A stretch of DNA of 64,000 nucleotides from Nocardioides sp. (GCF_004803405.1 NZ_SSXI01000089.1:1-64000); one strand, 5' to 3'; numbered from the stretch's first letter, positions 25,721 through 36,011 are shown. Made by a program: numbers and translations. The notes: generated by a model not told the origin, from the sequence alone.

Positions 25721-25755
25721 TTACCTCAGCGCGATCGAGCGAGCACGCTGGAGCC

Positions 25756-26598
25756 ATGAGCCACTACATCCAACCGGGCAGCATCGTCGTCGCCGTCGAC
25801 GGTTCGAAGCACGCCGAACGCGCCCTGCACTGGGCGGCCGAACAGGCGCGCCTCGAGAACCGTCCCCTGGTCGCAGTCACGGCAGACGAGGGACAATCGC
25901 ACGACGTCAAGGACGAGGTCACGCGACTGATCCGCGAGGCCCGTCCGGACGTCGAAGCACGGACGATCACCGCCGTCGGTGATCCGCGCCCCGTGCTCGT
26001 GGACCTCTCGCGGCAGGCCCATTTGCTCGTCATGGGTTCCCGCGGCCGCGGGACCCTGCGAAGCATGCTGCTCGGGTCCGTCAGCACAGCGGTCACCAAA
26101 CTCGCGTCATGCCCGGTGGTTGTGTGCCGGCCGCGCCGGGGCGAGGACGGCGGCCAAGGCGTCCTCGTCGGAGCCGACGGAACGCGAGAGTCGCTTCCCG
26201 TCCTCGAGTTCGCCTTCGAGCAGGCGTCGATCCACGGAATGCCACTCACAGTGGTCCATTGCATCTGGGACGTGGTCGCCGCCGTCGCCGGCCTGCGCAC
26301 CGTGCCCGTCGAGGACCTCGACCCGACCGACGTCGACGAGCTGCAGGTCCTCCTCGCCGAGTCGGTCGCTGGCTTCGCGGAGAAGTACCCGGACGTCCGT
26401 GTGACCCGTCGGGTCGCCCACGGCCTCGTCGACGAGGTCCTCGTCGGCCGCGGTGACAAGTGGGACCTGGTAGTCGTCGGTCGGCATCCGGTCAACTCCC
26501 TCAGTCGTCTGGTCACGGGCTCCATCTCGACTGCCGTCGTCGAGCGTGCGCACACGACCGTCGCGGTGGTGCCAGAACCACCTGGGGACGAATCATGA
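25756..26598 (+). CDS. Tandem universal stress protein (USP)
   Basis: A 280-residue paralogue of the preceding gene. Domain 1: SIVVAVDGSKHAERALHWAA and LVMGSRGRGTLRSMLLGSVS. Domain 2: GVLVGADGTRESLPVLEFAF and LVVVGRHPVNSLSRLVTGSI. The first domain is shorter by about 25 residues than in the neighbour (deletion in the loop between strands). Its stop overlaps the start of the flavodoxin-like gene (ATGA), so the two are co-translated. Confidence 0.9.
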   Translation: MSHYIQPGSIVVAVDGSKHAERALHWAAEQARLENRPLVAVTADEGQSHDVKDEVTRLIREARPDVEARTITAVGDPRPVLVDLSRQAHLLVMGSRGRGTLRSMLLGSVSTAVTKLASCPVVVCRPRRGEDGGQGVLVGADGTRESLPVLEFAFEQASIHGMPLTVVHCIWDVVAAVAGLRTVPVEDLDPTDVDELQVLLAESVAGFAEKYPDVRVTRRVAHGLVDEVLVGRGDKWDLVVVGRHPVNSLSRLVTGSISTAVVERAHTTVAVVPEPPGDES

Positions 26599-27143
26599 GC
26601 ACCGCAGAGCTTCAGGCGCTGGTCGCGTACGAGTCGATGTTCGACAACACCGCGCACGCCGCCGAGGCAATCGTCAAGGGCCTGCAGAAGGCCGGATTCG
26701 AAGCCCACAGCGTGCCCGTGACGTCCCTGGCGTCCACGGGACCGTTCGACGTGGACCTGGTGGTGCTGGATGCACCGACCCATGCATTCTCGCTGAGCAG
26801 GCCGGCGACCCGCGCCGATGCCGTTCGTCAGGGTGCGCCAGCGGAGCGGGCCGGGATCGGCGCCCGGGAGTGGATCGCGACGATCAACCCCGAGCGGTTC
26901 GGCACCCCGCTGATAGCGGTCTTCGACACCCGCGTCGCGGAGGTCCGTCGCCTTCCGCTGGCGGCCGGCCTCACCGCCGCGCGCCTGCTGAGGCGCAGGG
27001 GCTTTCGGCTCCTCCGCAAGCCCGTCGCCTTCCTCGTCGAGGACACCCGGGGGCCGCTTAGCGCCGGCGAGGAGGCGCACGCCGAGCGCTGGGGCCAGAT
27101 GATCGGCGACGCCTGCCGCGACGAGCTCGACAACGCCGCCTGA
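26595..27143 (+). CDS. Flavodoxin-like protein
   Basis: The 182-residue protein starts ALVAYESMFDNTAHAAEAI, where the YESMFDNT loop is the FMN-phosphate-binding type of flavodoxins. It continues LVVLDAPTHAFSLSRPATR and a C-terminal helix region. It could carry electrons or act as a redox sensor. Joined by an ATGA overlap to the USP gene and 23 bases before acetate kinase, so one transcript from the boxes at 25684 probably covers USP, flavodoxin and ackA. Confidence 0.8.
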   Translation: MSTAELQALVAYESMFDNTAHAAEAIVKGLQKAGFEAHSVPVTSLASTGPFDVDLVVLDAPTHAFSLSRPATRADAVRQGAPAERAGIGAREWIATINPERFGTPLIAVFDTRVAEVRRLPLAAGLTAARLLRRRGFRLLRKPVAFLVEDTRGPLSAGEEAHAERWGQMIGDACRDELDNAA

Positions 27144-27166
27144 TCACGACGCCATAGGGTCGCACC

Positions 27167-28297
27167 ATGACCCGATCCGACGTGGTCTTGGTCCTCAACG
27201 CTGGCTCGTCCTCGCTCAAGTACCAGGTCGTGCGCCTGCCCTCGGGGGAAGAGGTGCGCGGTGACCACGTCGAGCGTGTCGGTGCCGACGGCTGGGACGC
27301 CGCCGTGAACGATGTCGTCACTGCCGTCGAGGCCGCCGGCCTCGCCGACCACCTCACTGCGGTCGGCCATCGCGTGGTCCATGGCGGTGACCTCCACAGA
27401 GTGCCGACCGTCATTGACGACGCGATCGTCGGCGATCTGGAGGCACTAGGTCGGCTCGCGCCGCTGCACAACCCGCCCGCCGTCGAAGGCATTCGGCGCG
27501 CCCGCACCGCCTACCCACGTGTGCCCCACGTCGCCGTCTTCGACACGGCCTTCTTCAGCGACCTTCCTGCGGTAGCGACGACCTACGCGATCGATCATGA
27601 TGTCGCCGCGGCCGAGGGCATTCGCCGGTTCGGCATGCACGGCATCAGTCACGAGTACGTCGCCGGGCGAGCTGCAGAGCTCCTCGATCGCGACCCGACG
27701 GCCCTCAACCAGATCACGCTCCACCTAGGCAACGGGGCGTCTGCCGCCGCCGTACGGGCCGGCCGGCCGGTCGAGACGAGCATGGGGCTGACACCGCTGG
27801 AGGGCCTGGTGATGGGAACCCGCGGGGGCGATCTCGATCCTGGGGTCCTCCTCCACCTACTGCGACACGGCGGCTACGACGTCGACCGGCTGGACGACCT
27901 GCTGCACCATCGCAGCGGGCTGCAGGGCATCGCCGGGGCGAGCGACTTCCGTGACCTCGTCGCCGCGATCGATGGCGGCGACGACCGGGCACGCCTTGCG
28001 TACGACGTCTACTGCCACCGGATTCGCAAGTACGTCGGCGCCTACCTCGCCGTGCTCGACGGCGCCGACGTCGTCGTCTTCACCGGCGGTGTCGGCGAGA
28101 ACGTGCCACGGGTGCGCGAGGACGCGCTGGCCCGACTGGACCGGCTCGGCATCGAGGTGGACACCGAGCGCAACCGCGCCGCCGGAGCAGGCCCTGCCGT
28201 GATCAGCGGATCGTCGTCGCGGGTCACGGTGCTCGTCGTACCCACGAACGAGGAGCTGGCCATCGCTCGGAAGGTCGCCGCCCTAGCCGGCGGCTGA
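27167..28297 (+). CDS. ackA: Acetate kinase
   Basis: The 376-residue enzyme makes ATP and acetate from acetyl phosphate. Motifs: [20 protein letters not shown] (phosphate 1), [52 protein letters not shown] (phosphate 2), GTRGGDLDP, and the C-terminal [18 protein letters not shown]. It is slightly shorter than the usual ~400 residues, with a compact loop after GEEV. Its 3' end overlaps the convergent phosphoketolase gene by 15 bases. Together these two enzymes form the phosphoketolase-acetate route to ATP. Confidence 0.93.
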   Translation: MTRSDVVLVLNAGSSSLKYQVVRLPSGEEVRGDHVERVGADGWDAAVNDVVTAVEAAGLADHLTAVGHRVVHGGDLHRVPTVIDDAIVGDLEALGRLAPLHNPPAVEGIRRARTAYPRVPHVAVFDTAFFSDLPAVATTYAIDHDVAAAEGIRRFGMHGISHEYVAGRAAELLDRDPTALNQITLHLGNGASAAAVRAGRPVETSMGLTPLEGLVMGTRGGDLDPGVLLHLLRHGGYDVDRLDDLLHHRSGLQGIAGASDFRDLVAAIDGGDDRARLAYDVYCHRIRKYVGAYLAVLDGADVVVFTGGVGENVPRVREDALARLDRLGIEVDTERNRAAGAGPAVISGSSSRVTVLVVPTNEELAIARKVAALAGG

Positions 28298-30643
28298 GCC
28301 CGGCCAGCGCCACTGCTGCACCTCGGGCAGGTCCTCACCGTGCTCGCGCGTCCACGCGCGAGCGCGTCGCCGGGTGTCCTCCATGAACTGGCGGACACCC
28401 GCCGCCCGCTGGCCGAGGCCGGGCACGCGGTCGATGACGTCCATCACCAGGTGGTAGCGGTCCAGGTCGTTCATCATCACCATGTCGAAGGGGGTCGTCG
28501 TCGTCCCCTCCTCCAGGTAGCCGCGGACGTGGATGTTGTCGTGGTTGGTGCGGCGGTAGGTCAACCGGTGGATCAACCACGGGTAGCCGTGGTAGGCGAA
28601 GACGACCGGCTTGTCGGTCGTGAAAACCGCATCGAACGCGCGGTCTGACAAGCCGTGTGGGTGGGCGCGCTCGTCCTGCAGGCGCATCAGGTCGACCACG
28701 TTCACGAACCGCACGGCCAGGTCGGGCAGGTGCTCGCGCAGCAGTGCTGCGGCGGCCAGTGACTCCAGAGTCGGCACGTCTCCGGCGCATGCGAGAACCA
28801 CGTCCGGCTCCGGGCCGCCGGTCGAGGCCCACTCCCAGATCCCCAGTCCACGAGCGCAGTGCAGGTCCGCCTGCTCGGCGTCGAGCCAGTCGTACGACGG
28901 CTGCTTGCCCGCGACCACGACGTTGACGTAGTGCATGCTCGCAAGGCAGTGCTGCATCGTGGAGAGCAACGTGTTCGTGTCCGGCGGGAGGTAGACACGC
29001 ACCACCTCCGCCTTCTTGTTGACCACGTGGTCGATGAAGCCGGGATCCTGGTGAGAGAACCCGTTGTGGTCCTGCCGCCACACGTGAGAGGTCAGCAGGT
29101 AGTTGAGGGACGCGATCGGCGGTCTCCACTCCAGGGTGCGCGTGGTCTTCAGCCACTTCGCGTGCTGGTTGAGCATCGAGTCGACGAGGTGGATGAACGC
29201 CTCGTAGCAGCTGAACAGGCCGTGGCGACCGGTGAGCAGGTAGCCCTCCAGCCAGCCCTGGCAGGTGTGCTCGGACAGGATCTCCATGACCCGTCCGGTG
29301 TGCGCCAGGTGCTCGTCGGACTCGAGGATCTCGGCACCGAAGACCTTGTCGGTCACCTCATAGACCGCGTCCAGCCGGTTCGAGGCCGTCTCGTCGGGCC
29401 CGAAGAGCCGGAAGTTGTCGGCGTTGCGGCGCATCACCTCGGCCAGGTAGGTGCCGAGCACACGGGTCGGCTCATGGATCGAGCCTCCCGGCTCGGCTAC
29501 CTCCACCGCTGCCCCGGAGAAATGCGGAAGGTCCAGGGGATTGCGCAGCACACCGCCGTTCGCATGCGGATTGGCGCTGGTCCGGCGCGGACCGCTCGGG
29601 GCGATCTCGAGGAGTGCCGCCACCGGGCGGCCATCCTGGTCGAACAGCTCCTCCGGACCGTAGGAACGCATCCACTCCTCGAGGAGCTTCCGGTGCCCGT
29701 CGTCGTCGCGGGTGCCGGCCAGCGGCACCTGGTGGGCACGCCACGTGCCCTCGACCTGCTGGCCGTCCACCATGCCCGGCCCCGTCCACCCCTTCGGGGT
29801 GACCATCAGGATCATCGGCCAGGGCCGTCGTACGACGTCACCCTCCTCGCGCGCGAGGCGCTGGATCTCGCGGATCCGGTCGTGGGCGGCGTCCATGGCG
29901 ACGAGCATCTGCCGGTGCACGTCCATCGGGTCATCGCCCTCGACGGTGAGCACCTCGTGACCGTAGCCACGCAGCAGCGACTCAAGCTCCTCCCGCGGGA
30001 TCCGCGCAGGGATGGTCGGGTTAGCGATCTTGTAACCGTTGAGGTGAAGGACCGGGAGCACCGCGCCGTCATGCGTCGGGTCGACGAACTTGTTGGCGTG
30101 CCATGACGCGGCCAGCGGCCCGGTCTCGAACTCGCCGTCACCGATCACGGCCACGGCGACCAGGTCCGGGTTGTCCAGGACCGCGCCGTAAGCATGGGAC
30201 AGGACGTACCCGAGCTCGCCACCCTCATGGATCGATCCCGGTGTCTCCGGAGCCACGTGGCTGGGCACTCCGCCAGGGAAGGAGAACTGCCGGAACAGCC
30301 GCCGCAGCCCCTCCTCGTCCTGCCCGATCTGCGGGTACACCGCGGAGTAGACGCCCTCAAGCCAGGCATTGGCGACCGCAACCGGTCCGCCGTGGCCAGG
30401 GCCGGCGAGGACGATCGCGTTCACGTCGCGCTCGCGGATCAGCCGGTTCAGGTGGGTCCACACCAGGTTGAGGCCGGGCGTGGTTCCCCAGTGGCCCAGC
30501 AGTCGGGGCTTGATGTCCGTGGGCTCGAGCGGCCGCCGGAGCAAGGGGTTGTCGAGCAGGTAGATCTGCCCGACGCTCACGTAATTCGCTGCACGCCACC
30601 AGGCGTCCAGCGTGTGCAACCGCTCATCGAGAGCGTCTGTCAT
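28283..30643 (-). CDS. xfp: Xylulose-5-phosphate/fructose-6-phosphate phosphoketolase
   Basis: The 786-residue thiamine-diphosphate enzyme splits xylulose-5-P (and often fructose-6-P) with phosphate to acetyl phosphate. Seen: [40 protein letters not shown], the ThDP-Mg motif [20 protein letters not shown], the central [20 protein letters not shown] and [12 protein letters not shown], and [15 protein letters not shown]. Length and motifs are complete. It lies downstream of the CBS and PPDK genes on the same strand, and probably shares their DosR-controlled transcript. Acetyl phosphate would feed the convergent acetate kinase. Confidence 0.93.
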   Translation of the reverse strand: MTDALDERLHTLDAWWRAANYVSVGQIYLLDNPLLRRPLEPTDIKPRLLGHWGTTPGLNLVWTHLNRLIRERDVNAIVLAGPGHGGPVAVANAWLEGVYSAVYPQIGQDEEGLRRLFRQFSFPGGVPSHVAPETPGSIHEGGELGYVLSHAYGAVLDNPDLVAVAVIGDGEFETGPLAASWHANKFVDPTHDGAVLPVLHLNGYKIANPTIPARIPREELESLLRGYGHEVLTVEGDDPMDVHRQMLVAMDAAHDRIREIQRLAREEGDVVRRPWPMILMVTPKGWTGPGMVDGQQVEGTWRAHQVPLAGTRDDDGHRKLLEEWMRSYGPEELFDQDGRPVAALLEIAPSGPRRTSANPHANGGVLRNPLDLPHFSGAAVEVAEPGGSIHEPTRVLGTYLAEVMRRNADNFRLFGPDETASNRLDAVYEVTDKVFGAEILESDEHLAHTGRVMEILSEHTCQGWLEGYLLTGRHGLFSCYEAFIHLVDSMLNQHAKWLKTTRTLEWRPPIASLNYLLTSHVWRQDHNGFSHQDPGFIDHVVNKKAEVVRVYLPPDTNTLLSTMQHCLASMHYVNVVVAGKQPSYDWLDAEQADLHCARGLGIWEWASTGGPEPDVVLACAGDVPTLESLAAAALLREHLPDLAVRFVNVVDLMRLQDERAHPHGLSDRAFDAVFTTDKPVVFAYHGYPWLIHRLTYRRTNHDNIHVRGYLEEGTTTTPFDMVMMNDLDRYHLVMDVIDRVPGLGQRAAGVRQFMEDTRRRARAWTREHGEDLPEVQQWRWPGSAAG

Positions 30644-30686
30644 GAGGTCGACCTCCAGCTCGTGACGACAACCACGATGTCAACCC

Positions 30687-31301
30687 TCAGCAGGCGTGGA
30701 CAGCGGTGACGCCCGGCGTCGCGGTCACCATGTCGAGGGCCCGGACGAGCTCCGCCCGGTCCCGGGTCCCGGCGGTGCGGAGCTGGACCACTCCGTTGCG
30801 GACCTCCACTCGGTAGCGCGACAGGCCCGCGAGGGCCAGCGCATCGGCGATGTCCTGCTCCAGCGACTCGTCGTCCCGGGCGAGCGCACGCACGACGTCG
30901 CTGCGGCTCACCACGCCCACGACCTGGTCGGCCGCGTCAACCACAGGCAGGCTCTTGACGCCGGTCGCGGTCACGATGCGCTCCACCTCCTCCAGGTCGG
31001 TCTCCGGGTGCACGACCACGATCGGACGACTCATCACGTCCTCAACCAGGTCTCCGGCGCGCGTCCTGTTCCGGCGAGCGAACGGACCCGGCGCGCTGCC
31101 GAGCAGCGGGTCGGGCTGGATCCGGCCGAGGATCAGGTCGGCCTCGCTCACGATGCCGACGATCCGTGCTGTCGGGTCGACCACGGGGAGCGCGGTCACC
31201 CCGTGGCCAGCCAACAGCCGGATCGCCGTGCCGACGGTGGTGTCGGTGGTCACCGTGACGGGTCGGGGGCTCATCACGTCCTTGACGCGCATGGTTCTCA
31301 T
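30687..31301 (-). CDS. CBS-pair protein with BON-like C-terminus
   Basis: Two CBS motifs in 204 residues: VKDVMSPRPVTVTTDTTVGT/VVDPTARIVGIVSEADLI and VEDVMSRPIVVVHPETDLEE/VVDAADQVVGVVSRSDVVRA. A C-terminal ~60-residue domain (ALAGLSRYRVEVRNGVVQLR ... VTATPGVTAVHAC) has the BON pattern. CBS pairs bind adenine nucleotides and could report energy charge. The start overlaps the PPDK stop (ATGA). A paralogue is at 45856. Confidence 0.85.
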   Translation of the reverse strand: MRTMRVKDVMSPRPVTVTTDTTVGTAIRLLAGHGVTALPVVDPTARIVGIVSEADLILGRIQPDPLLGSAPGPFARRNRTRAGDLVEDVMSRPIVVVHPETDLEEVERIVTATGVKSLPVVDAADQVVGVVSRSDVVRALARDDESLEQDIADALALAGLSRYRVEVRNGVVQLRTAGTRDRAELVRALDMVTATPGVTAVHAC

Positions 31302-34075
31302 CTCCTCGCGCCGACGGTGTCGGCATCGCGTGTGGTGTCAGCTGTGACGCTCCTGGAATCGGTCTTCGTGCCGACTTCGGCCTGTAGCCGTGACCCGATC
31401 GCGGCCGGCTCGCTTCGGTGCAGCAGGGCCGCACGACCCGCTTCGAGCCGGGCAACGGGGATCCGGAACGGGGAGCACGACACGTAGTCGATGCCGATCC
31501 CGTCGAAGAAGTGGATCGAAGCCGGGTCTCCCCCGTGCTCACCGCAGACGCCTGCCGCGATCTCCGGACGGACAGCGCGCGCCTGCTCAACCGCGCTCTT
31601 CACCAGGCTCCCCACGCCGTCGACATCGATCGATGCGAAGGGTGACTGCCGCAGCACGCCGGCGTCCAGGTACCGGGGCAGGACGGACCTCTCCACGTCG
31701 TCGCGGGAGAACCCCCACGTGAGCTGCGTCAGGTCGTTGGTGCCGAAGGACAAGAACTCGGCAGATCGCGCCAGCTGACCGGCGGTGAGGGCAGCACGCG
31801 GGGTCTCGACCATCGTGCCGAACCGGAAGTCCACGTCACCACGGCGGCGGGCGACGTCCTCGGCGACCTCCATGACCAGCGTCTGCACGAACTCGAGCTC
31901 TGCCGCGGTGCTCACGAGAGGGACCATCAGCTCCAGGTCCACTCGACCACCGCGGTCACGGACGTCGGCGGCTGCCTCGAAGAGCGCGAGCGCCTGGGTC
32001 CGTACGAGGTCGGGGTGCACGATGCCGAGCCGCACGCCACGGAGCCCTGTCATCGGGTTCTCCTCGTGCACCCGTTGCGCGTCGGCGAGGCGCCGACGGT
32101 CCAGCCGCGTGGCACCGCCGCGCTTCTCAGCGAGAGCCACGCGGACCGCCATCTGGGTGAGGTCGGGCAGGAACTCGTGGAGCGGAGCATCGAGCAGCCG
32201 GATCGCCGTGACCTGTCCGTCCGTCTCAGCCAGTAGGCTCTCGAAGTCGCCACGCTGGAGTCTCAGCAGCTGTGCGAGCGCCGACGTACGCTCGTGCTCG
32301 TCGGCGGCGAGGATGACGCGCTGGAGATACGTGCGGCGGTCGCCCAGGAACATGTGCTCCGTGCGGCACAGCCCGATCCCCTCCGCGCCGAAGCGCATGG
32401 CCCGGGCGGCGTCCTCGTGGGTGTCGGCGTTCGCGCGGATCCGGAGACGGCGTACGGCGTCGGCGTGATCGAGCAGGCCTGCGACGGCGGAGATAAGCTC
32501 GCCGTCACGGAGACCGCCTTCGAGCCATTGGACCACCTCCGAGTCGACGGTCCGCCGAGCGCCGAGGAACACCCCGCCGCTGGCGCCGTCGAGGGAGATC
32601 ACGTCGCCCTCGGCGATGGTTCGGCCAGCGCCCACGGAGACCTGCCGCTTGTCGAGATCGATCTCGAGTGCGCCCGCTCCGCAGACACACGGCAGTCCCA
32701 TCGCGCGCGCAACGACAGCTGCATGCGACGTCCGGCCCCCGCGGCTGGTGAGCACCCCCTTGGCCGCGACCATCCCGGCCAGGTCCTCGGGCCTGGTCTC
32801 CTTGCGGACCAGGATCACGTCCTCGCCGCGCCCTGCCCATTCGACGGCGGTCGCCGAGTCGAGGACGACCCGACCGACGGCTGCCCCGGGCGATGCGGCG
32901 AGTCCCACCGCCAGCTCCTTCCGACCATCGGGGGCCTCGAACCGGGGAAACATCAGCTGGGTGAGCTGCTCGCCCGTAACACGCAGCAGCGCCTCGTCGC
33001 GCGTGATCCATCCTTCCTCGACGAGATCCGCGGCGATCCGGAACGCCGCCGCTGGACTGCGCTTGCCGACCCGGGTCTGCAGGATCCAGAGCCGGCCCTC
33101 CTCGATGGTGAACTCGATGTCGCACATGTCGCGGTAGTGGCGTTCGAGCGTGCCCATCACCGATCGCAGACGCCGGTACGACGCCAGGTCGATGTCGCGG
33201 AGATGTGCGAGCGGGACGGCCGTCCGGACCCCGGAGACCACGTCCTCACCCTGGGCAGTCGGGAGGTACTCGCCGTAGTCACCGAGGTCGCCGGTGGCGG
33301 GATCGCGGGTGAAGGCCACTCCCGAGCCGGACCGCGGCCCACGGTTGCCGAAGACCATGACCTGGACGTTGACCGCTGTGCCGAGGTCGTCGGAGATCCC
33401 GTTCCGGCGGCGGTAGAGGGCGGCTCGGTCGCTGTGCCACGAGCGAAACACGGCGTCGACGGCGAGGCTCAGCTGCTCTTGGGGATCCTGGGGCATCGGC
33501 CGGCCGGCGTGCTGGTCGTACAGCGCCTTGTTGCGCTCCACGACCACACGCACGGCGTCCGCGTCCAGCTCGAGGTCCTGCTCGACACCGCGCTCAGCCT
33601 TCACCGCGTCGAGCACTCCGGCGAAGAGGTCGTCCGGGATGCCGAAGACCGTCTCGCCGAACATCTGAAGCAGCCGCCGGTAGCAGTCGAGCGCGAAGCG
33701 CTCGTCCCCCGTGACCGCCGCCAGGCCAACCACCGTTCGGTCGTTCAGGCCGATGTCGAGGACGGTGTCCATCATACCGGGCATCGAGGTGGCGGCACCC
33801 GATCGCACGGCGAGCAGCAGCGGGTTCGCGATGTCGCCGAGCCGGTGGCCCACCTGTTCCTCGAGCAGCGCGAGGTCGCGGGAGACCTCGCGCTGAAGGC
33901 CTGGCGGCTCTGCGCCGTTCTCCAGGTAGTGCCGACAGGCTTCAGTGGTGATGGTGAAGCCTGGCGGGACAGGAAGTCCCAGCTGGACCATCTGTGCGAG
34001 GTCGGCCCCCTTGCCGCCGAGCAAGAGGCGGTCGGGAGTGCCGAAGGAGCTGAAGGAGTGGACATAACGGATCAC
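31298..34075 (-). CDS. ppdK: Pyruvate, phosphate dikinase
   Basis: The 925-residue enzyme interconverts pyruvate + ATP + Pi with PEP + AMP + PPi. Motifs in order: LLGGKGADLAQMVQLGLPVP (ATP-grasp start), AVRSGAATSMPGMMDTVLDI, the phospho-His loop GGRTSHAAVVARAMGLPCVC, GIGLCRTEHMFLG, and the PEP/pyruvate barrel ending GVCGEHGGDPASIHFFDGIG. A ~35-residue non-conserved tail (TKTDSRSVTADTTRDADTVG...) extends beyond the family end. First gene of a leftward operon with the CBS and phosphoketolase genes; a strong DosR-type box is 36 bases upstream. Confidence 0.93.
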   Translation of the reverse strand: MIRYVHSFSSFGTPDRLLLGGKGADLAQMVQLGLPVPPGFTITTEACRHYLENGAEPPGLQREVSRDLALLEEQVGHRLGDIANPLLLAVRSGAATSMPGMMDTVLDIGLNDRTVVGLAAVTGDERFALDCYRRLLQMFGETVFGIPDDLFAGVLDAVKAERGVEQDLELDADAVRVVVERNKALYDQHAGRPMPQDPQEQLSLAVDAVFRSWHSDRAALYRRRNGISDDLGTAVNVQVMVFGNRGPRSGSGVAFTRDPATGDLGDYGEYLPTAQGEDVVSGVRTAVPLAHLRDIDLASYRRLRSVMGTLERHYRDMCDIEFTIEEGRLWILQTRVGKRSPAAAFRIAADLVEEGWITRDEALLRVTGEQLTQLMFPRFEAPDGRKELAVGLAASPGAAVGRVVLDSATAVEWAGRGEDVILVRKETRPEDLAGMVAAKGVLTSRGGRTSHAAVVARAMGLPCVCGAGALEIDLDKRQVSVGAGRTIAEGDVISLDGASGGVFLGARRTVDSEVVQWLEGGLRDGELISAVAGLLDHADAVRRLRIRANADTHEDAARAMRFGAEGIGLCRTEHMFLGDRRTYLQRVILAADEHERTSALAQLLRLQRGDFESLLAETDGQVTAIRLLDAPLHEFLPDLTQMAVRVALAEKRGGATRLDRRRLADAQRVHEENPMTGLRGVRLGIVHPDLVRTQALALFEAAADVRDRGGRVDLELMVPLVSTAAELEFVQTLVMEVAEDVARRRGDVDFRFGTMVETPRAALTAGQLARSAEFLSFGTNDLTQLTWGFSRDDVERSVLPRYLDAGVLRQSPFASIDVDGVGSLVKSAVEQARAVRPEIAAGVCGEHGGDPASIHFFDGIGIDYVSCSPFRIPVARLEAGRAALLHRSEPAAIGSRLQAEVGTKTDSRSVTADTTRDADTVGARR

Positions 34076-34111
34076 AACTCGATCGTGCCGCCGTTGCGTC
34101 GCTTCCCAGCA

Positions 34112-34126
34112 GGGTCGAAGGTCCCG
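34112..34126. promoter_or_regulatory. DosR-type box for ppdK
   Basis: GGGTCGAAGGTCCCG, 36 bases from the start at 34075. One of the best copies. Confidence 0.8.
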
Positions 34127-34268
34127 AGAGGGCTAGGCCTAAGCCCGTTACGGCGCGTGCCCCTGTCGACCGGCTCCCAAGGACGCGAGCATGCAGAGGG
34201 CGTCGTTCAGCCGACGGGTGGCGAGGGCGGAAACGACGCCTTCACGTGGTGCCATCAGTGCACTGTTC

Positions 34269-34506
34269 TCAGCGAGGGCTACTGACCGGACGCCGCTCGG
34301 TGAGGGCATCCCGGAGCTGGCGGTACTCCTCCACGTCGATCTCGCCTCGGGCGAGGCGGTCGCCGAGGATCCGACGGCAAGTCGCTCGAGCCTCGGAGCC
34401 AACGCACCATGAGGACCAGCCCGACGGCCAAGAGAGTCCAGAGAAGGGGCATGATGAGCAGCATCGCTGGCCAGCTGCTGACGTCCTGCCTGTCGTCCCA
34501 CATCAT
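34269..34506 (-). pseudogene. SHOCT membrane protein, frameshifted
   Basis: MMWDDRQDVSSWPAMLLIMP and a membrane helix (LLWTLLAVGLVLMVRWLRG) in one frame are followed by RRILGDRLARGEIDVEEYRQ and LRDALTERRPVSSPR in another. The second part is a complete SHOCT motif. One indel near 34380 would restore an ~80-residue protein like that at 4824. It sits between ppdK and a membrane-protein gene, and might be a regulon member sharing the box at 34601 in the opposite direction. Confidence 0.65.
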
Positions 34507-34600
34507 TGGACTGCTCCTCTCGGGTGTCGCACCACATGGTGCTGACTCGATCGTGACCTCCTGGTAGGACTGGCGGAAGGGCCGTGGCGCCTTCGGCAGC

Positions 34601-34615
34601 GGGCCGGAGGTCCTG
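34601..34615. promoter_or_regulatory. DosR-type box
   Basis: GGGCCGGAGGTCCTG, 56 bases before the membrane-protein start at 34672 and 94 bases from the SHOCT start. Confidence 0.65.
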
Positions 34616-34671
34616 TGCAGGAGGGAAATCCGCCCGTACCGCCGGCCCCTCAGCGGACCCACGCTGGATCC

Positions 34672-35559
34672 ATGGCTGACCTACCGATGCACGTCTCCGA
34701 CGCGCCCGCAGCCGGGTTCGCCGAGCGGTCCCGCTCTCTCCGGCCGCTGGGAGCAGCGCTACTCGTCCTTTCGGCAGCCCTGGTCGTCAACACCCTCGCT
34801 GGTCCGCTCGTCATCGGATGGATCGACTATCCGATCACGGAGTCCATGCTCAACCAGCTGCTCGGCCTGGAGCTGGTGACCGTCCTCCTCGTGGTGCCGG
34901 TCGCCGTGACGGCAGGAGTGTTTGCGATCCGGGAGCGGCCGTTGGCGCCGCTCCTCGCGATCGGCCCCAGCGCGTACACGGCCTACATGTTCGCGCAGTA
35001 CGTCGTCGGGCCGCTGTACGACCGATACTCAGCGACCGTCCTCTTCCAGCTCGCCATCGCCTCTGTGTCCGGCATCGTGACCGTCTGGTGCTGGGTGCGT
35101 GCGGCCGAGGTGCGGCTGCCGGCCGTCGGAAGACGGCGCCGACGCAACGGGACCGCCTGGCTGGTCTTCCTCGCGGTATTCGTGCTGTTGCGTTACTCCA
35201 CGACCGTGACCGGGGCCCTGAGCGGCGATCGCATCCCGGAGGAGTTCGGCGACTCACCCGCCTTCTACTGGTCGATATTCCTGCTCGACCTCGGCGTCGT
35301 CGTACCGGTCACGCTCCTCGCGGCCGGAGCTCTCTACAGTCGTCGCCGGCTCGGCCAGCACGCCTACTACGCGCTGATCGGCTGGTTCACCATGGTGCCG
35401 CCGTCGGTGGCAGCCATGGCCGCAGTGATGGTCGCCCGCGACGACCCGCATGCCTCGGTGCCCACCTTGATCCTCACGGCCAGCGCCAGCGTCCTCTTCG
35501 CCATCCCCGCCATCGCGGCGGTCCGCCAGCTCTCTCGCAAGGAAGGCGTCACACCATGA
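34672..35559 (+). CDS. Polytopic membrane protein, about eight helices
   Basis: The 295-residue protein shows hydrophobic segments at about 21-43, 52-78, 86-108, 117-138, 153-170, 193-215, 222-245 and 257-280. Motifs that may be diagnostic: TAYMFAQYVVGPLYDRYSAT and FYWSIFLLDLGVVVPVTLLA. No named family is certain. The start at 34672 is 56 bases after a DosR-type box. The next gene starts within its stop (ATGA), so the two are coupled. Confidence 0.75.
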   Translation: MADLPMHVSDAPAAGFAERSRSLRPLGAALLVLSAALVVNTLAGPLVIGWIDYPITESMLNQLLGLELVTVLLVVPVAVTAGVFAIRERPLAPLLAIGPSAYTAYMFAQYVVGPLYDRYSATVLFQLAIASVSGIVTVWCWVRAAEVRLPAVGRRRRRNGTAWLVFLAVFVLLRYSTTVTGALSGDRIPEEFGDSPAFYWSIFLLDLGVVVPVTLLAAGALYSRRRLGQHAYYALIGWFTMVPPSVAAMAAVMVARDDPHASVPTLILTASASVLFAIPAIAAVRQLSRKEGVTP

Positions 35560-35999
35560 GCGCCACATCCCATCCCGTCCTGCACAACTCCACCTCCTCC
35601 GCACGGCCGACAGGTCGCGACCGGTCGCGTGTTGGAAGGTCGGTCGTGGGTGGGTTCTACCTGATGATGGCTGGGGTCCACCTCGGGATCGTCGCCGCCG
35701 ATGCCGAGACCTACCGCGGCTTCGCGGACGGGGGGCTCTTCGCCTTCGTGCGCGACGGATAATCCGAGGTGTTCATGGCCCGTCCGGCGATCTACGGCCT
35801 GCTGCTGATGGCCGGGGAGGCGACGCTCGGGACGGCACTCCTCGTGGGCGGTCGCGCCGCGCGGTTCGGCTGGGCCGGCGTCATCGTCTTCCACCTCCTC
35901 CTTGTCCTCTTCGGGTGGTGGACCCTCCTCTGGGTCGTGCCCGCACTGGCCGTCGTGCTTCCGCTCGCCCGGCGCGATCTCCGCGCGCAGGTCGCGTGA
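35556..35999 (+). pseudogene. Small membrane protein split by an in-frame stop
   Basis: The first 68 residues (MSATSHPVLHNSTSSARPTG ... GGFYLMMAGVHLGIVAADAE ... GGLFAFVRDG) end at TAA (35760-35762). The same frame continues as SEVFMARPAIYGLLLMAGEA, LGTALLVGGRAARFGWAGVI and a C-terminal helix pair to 35999. Reading through gives a 147-residue four-helix protein, so a nonsense change is likely. A GTG at 35769 might allow separate translation of the second half. Coupled to the upstream gene by ATGA overlap. Confidence 0.65.
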
Positions 36000-36011
36000 C
36001 CCTGCCATGCC

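Noticed and set aside
28859-34285. Long rightward frames (415 and 663 codons) opposite phosphoketolase and PPDK
   Set aside because: Shadows of strongly conserved enzymes on the other strand.
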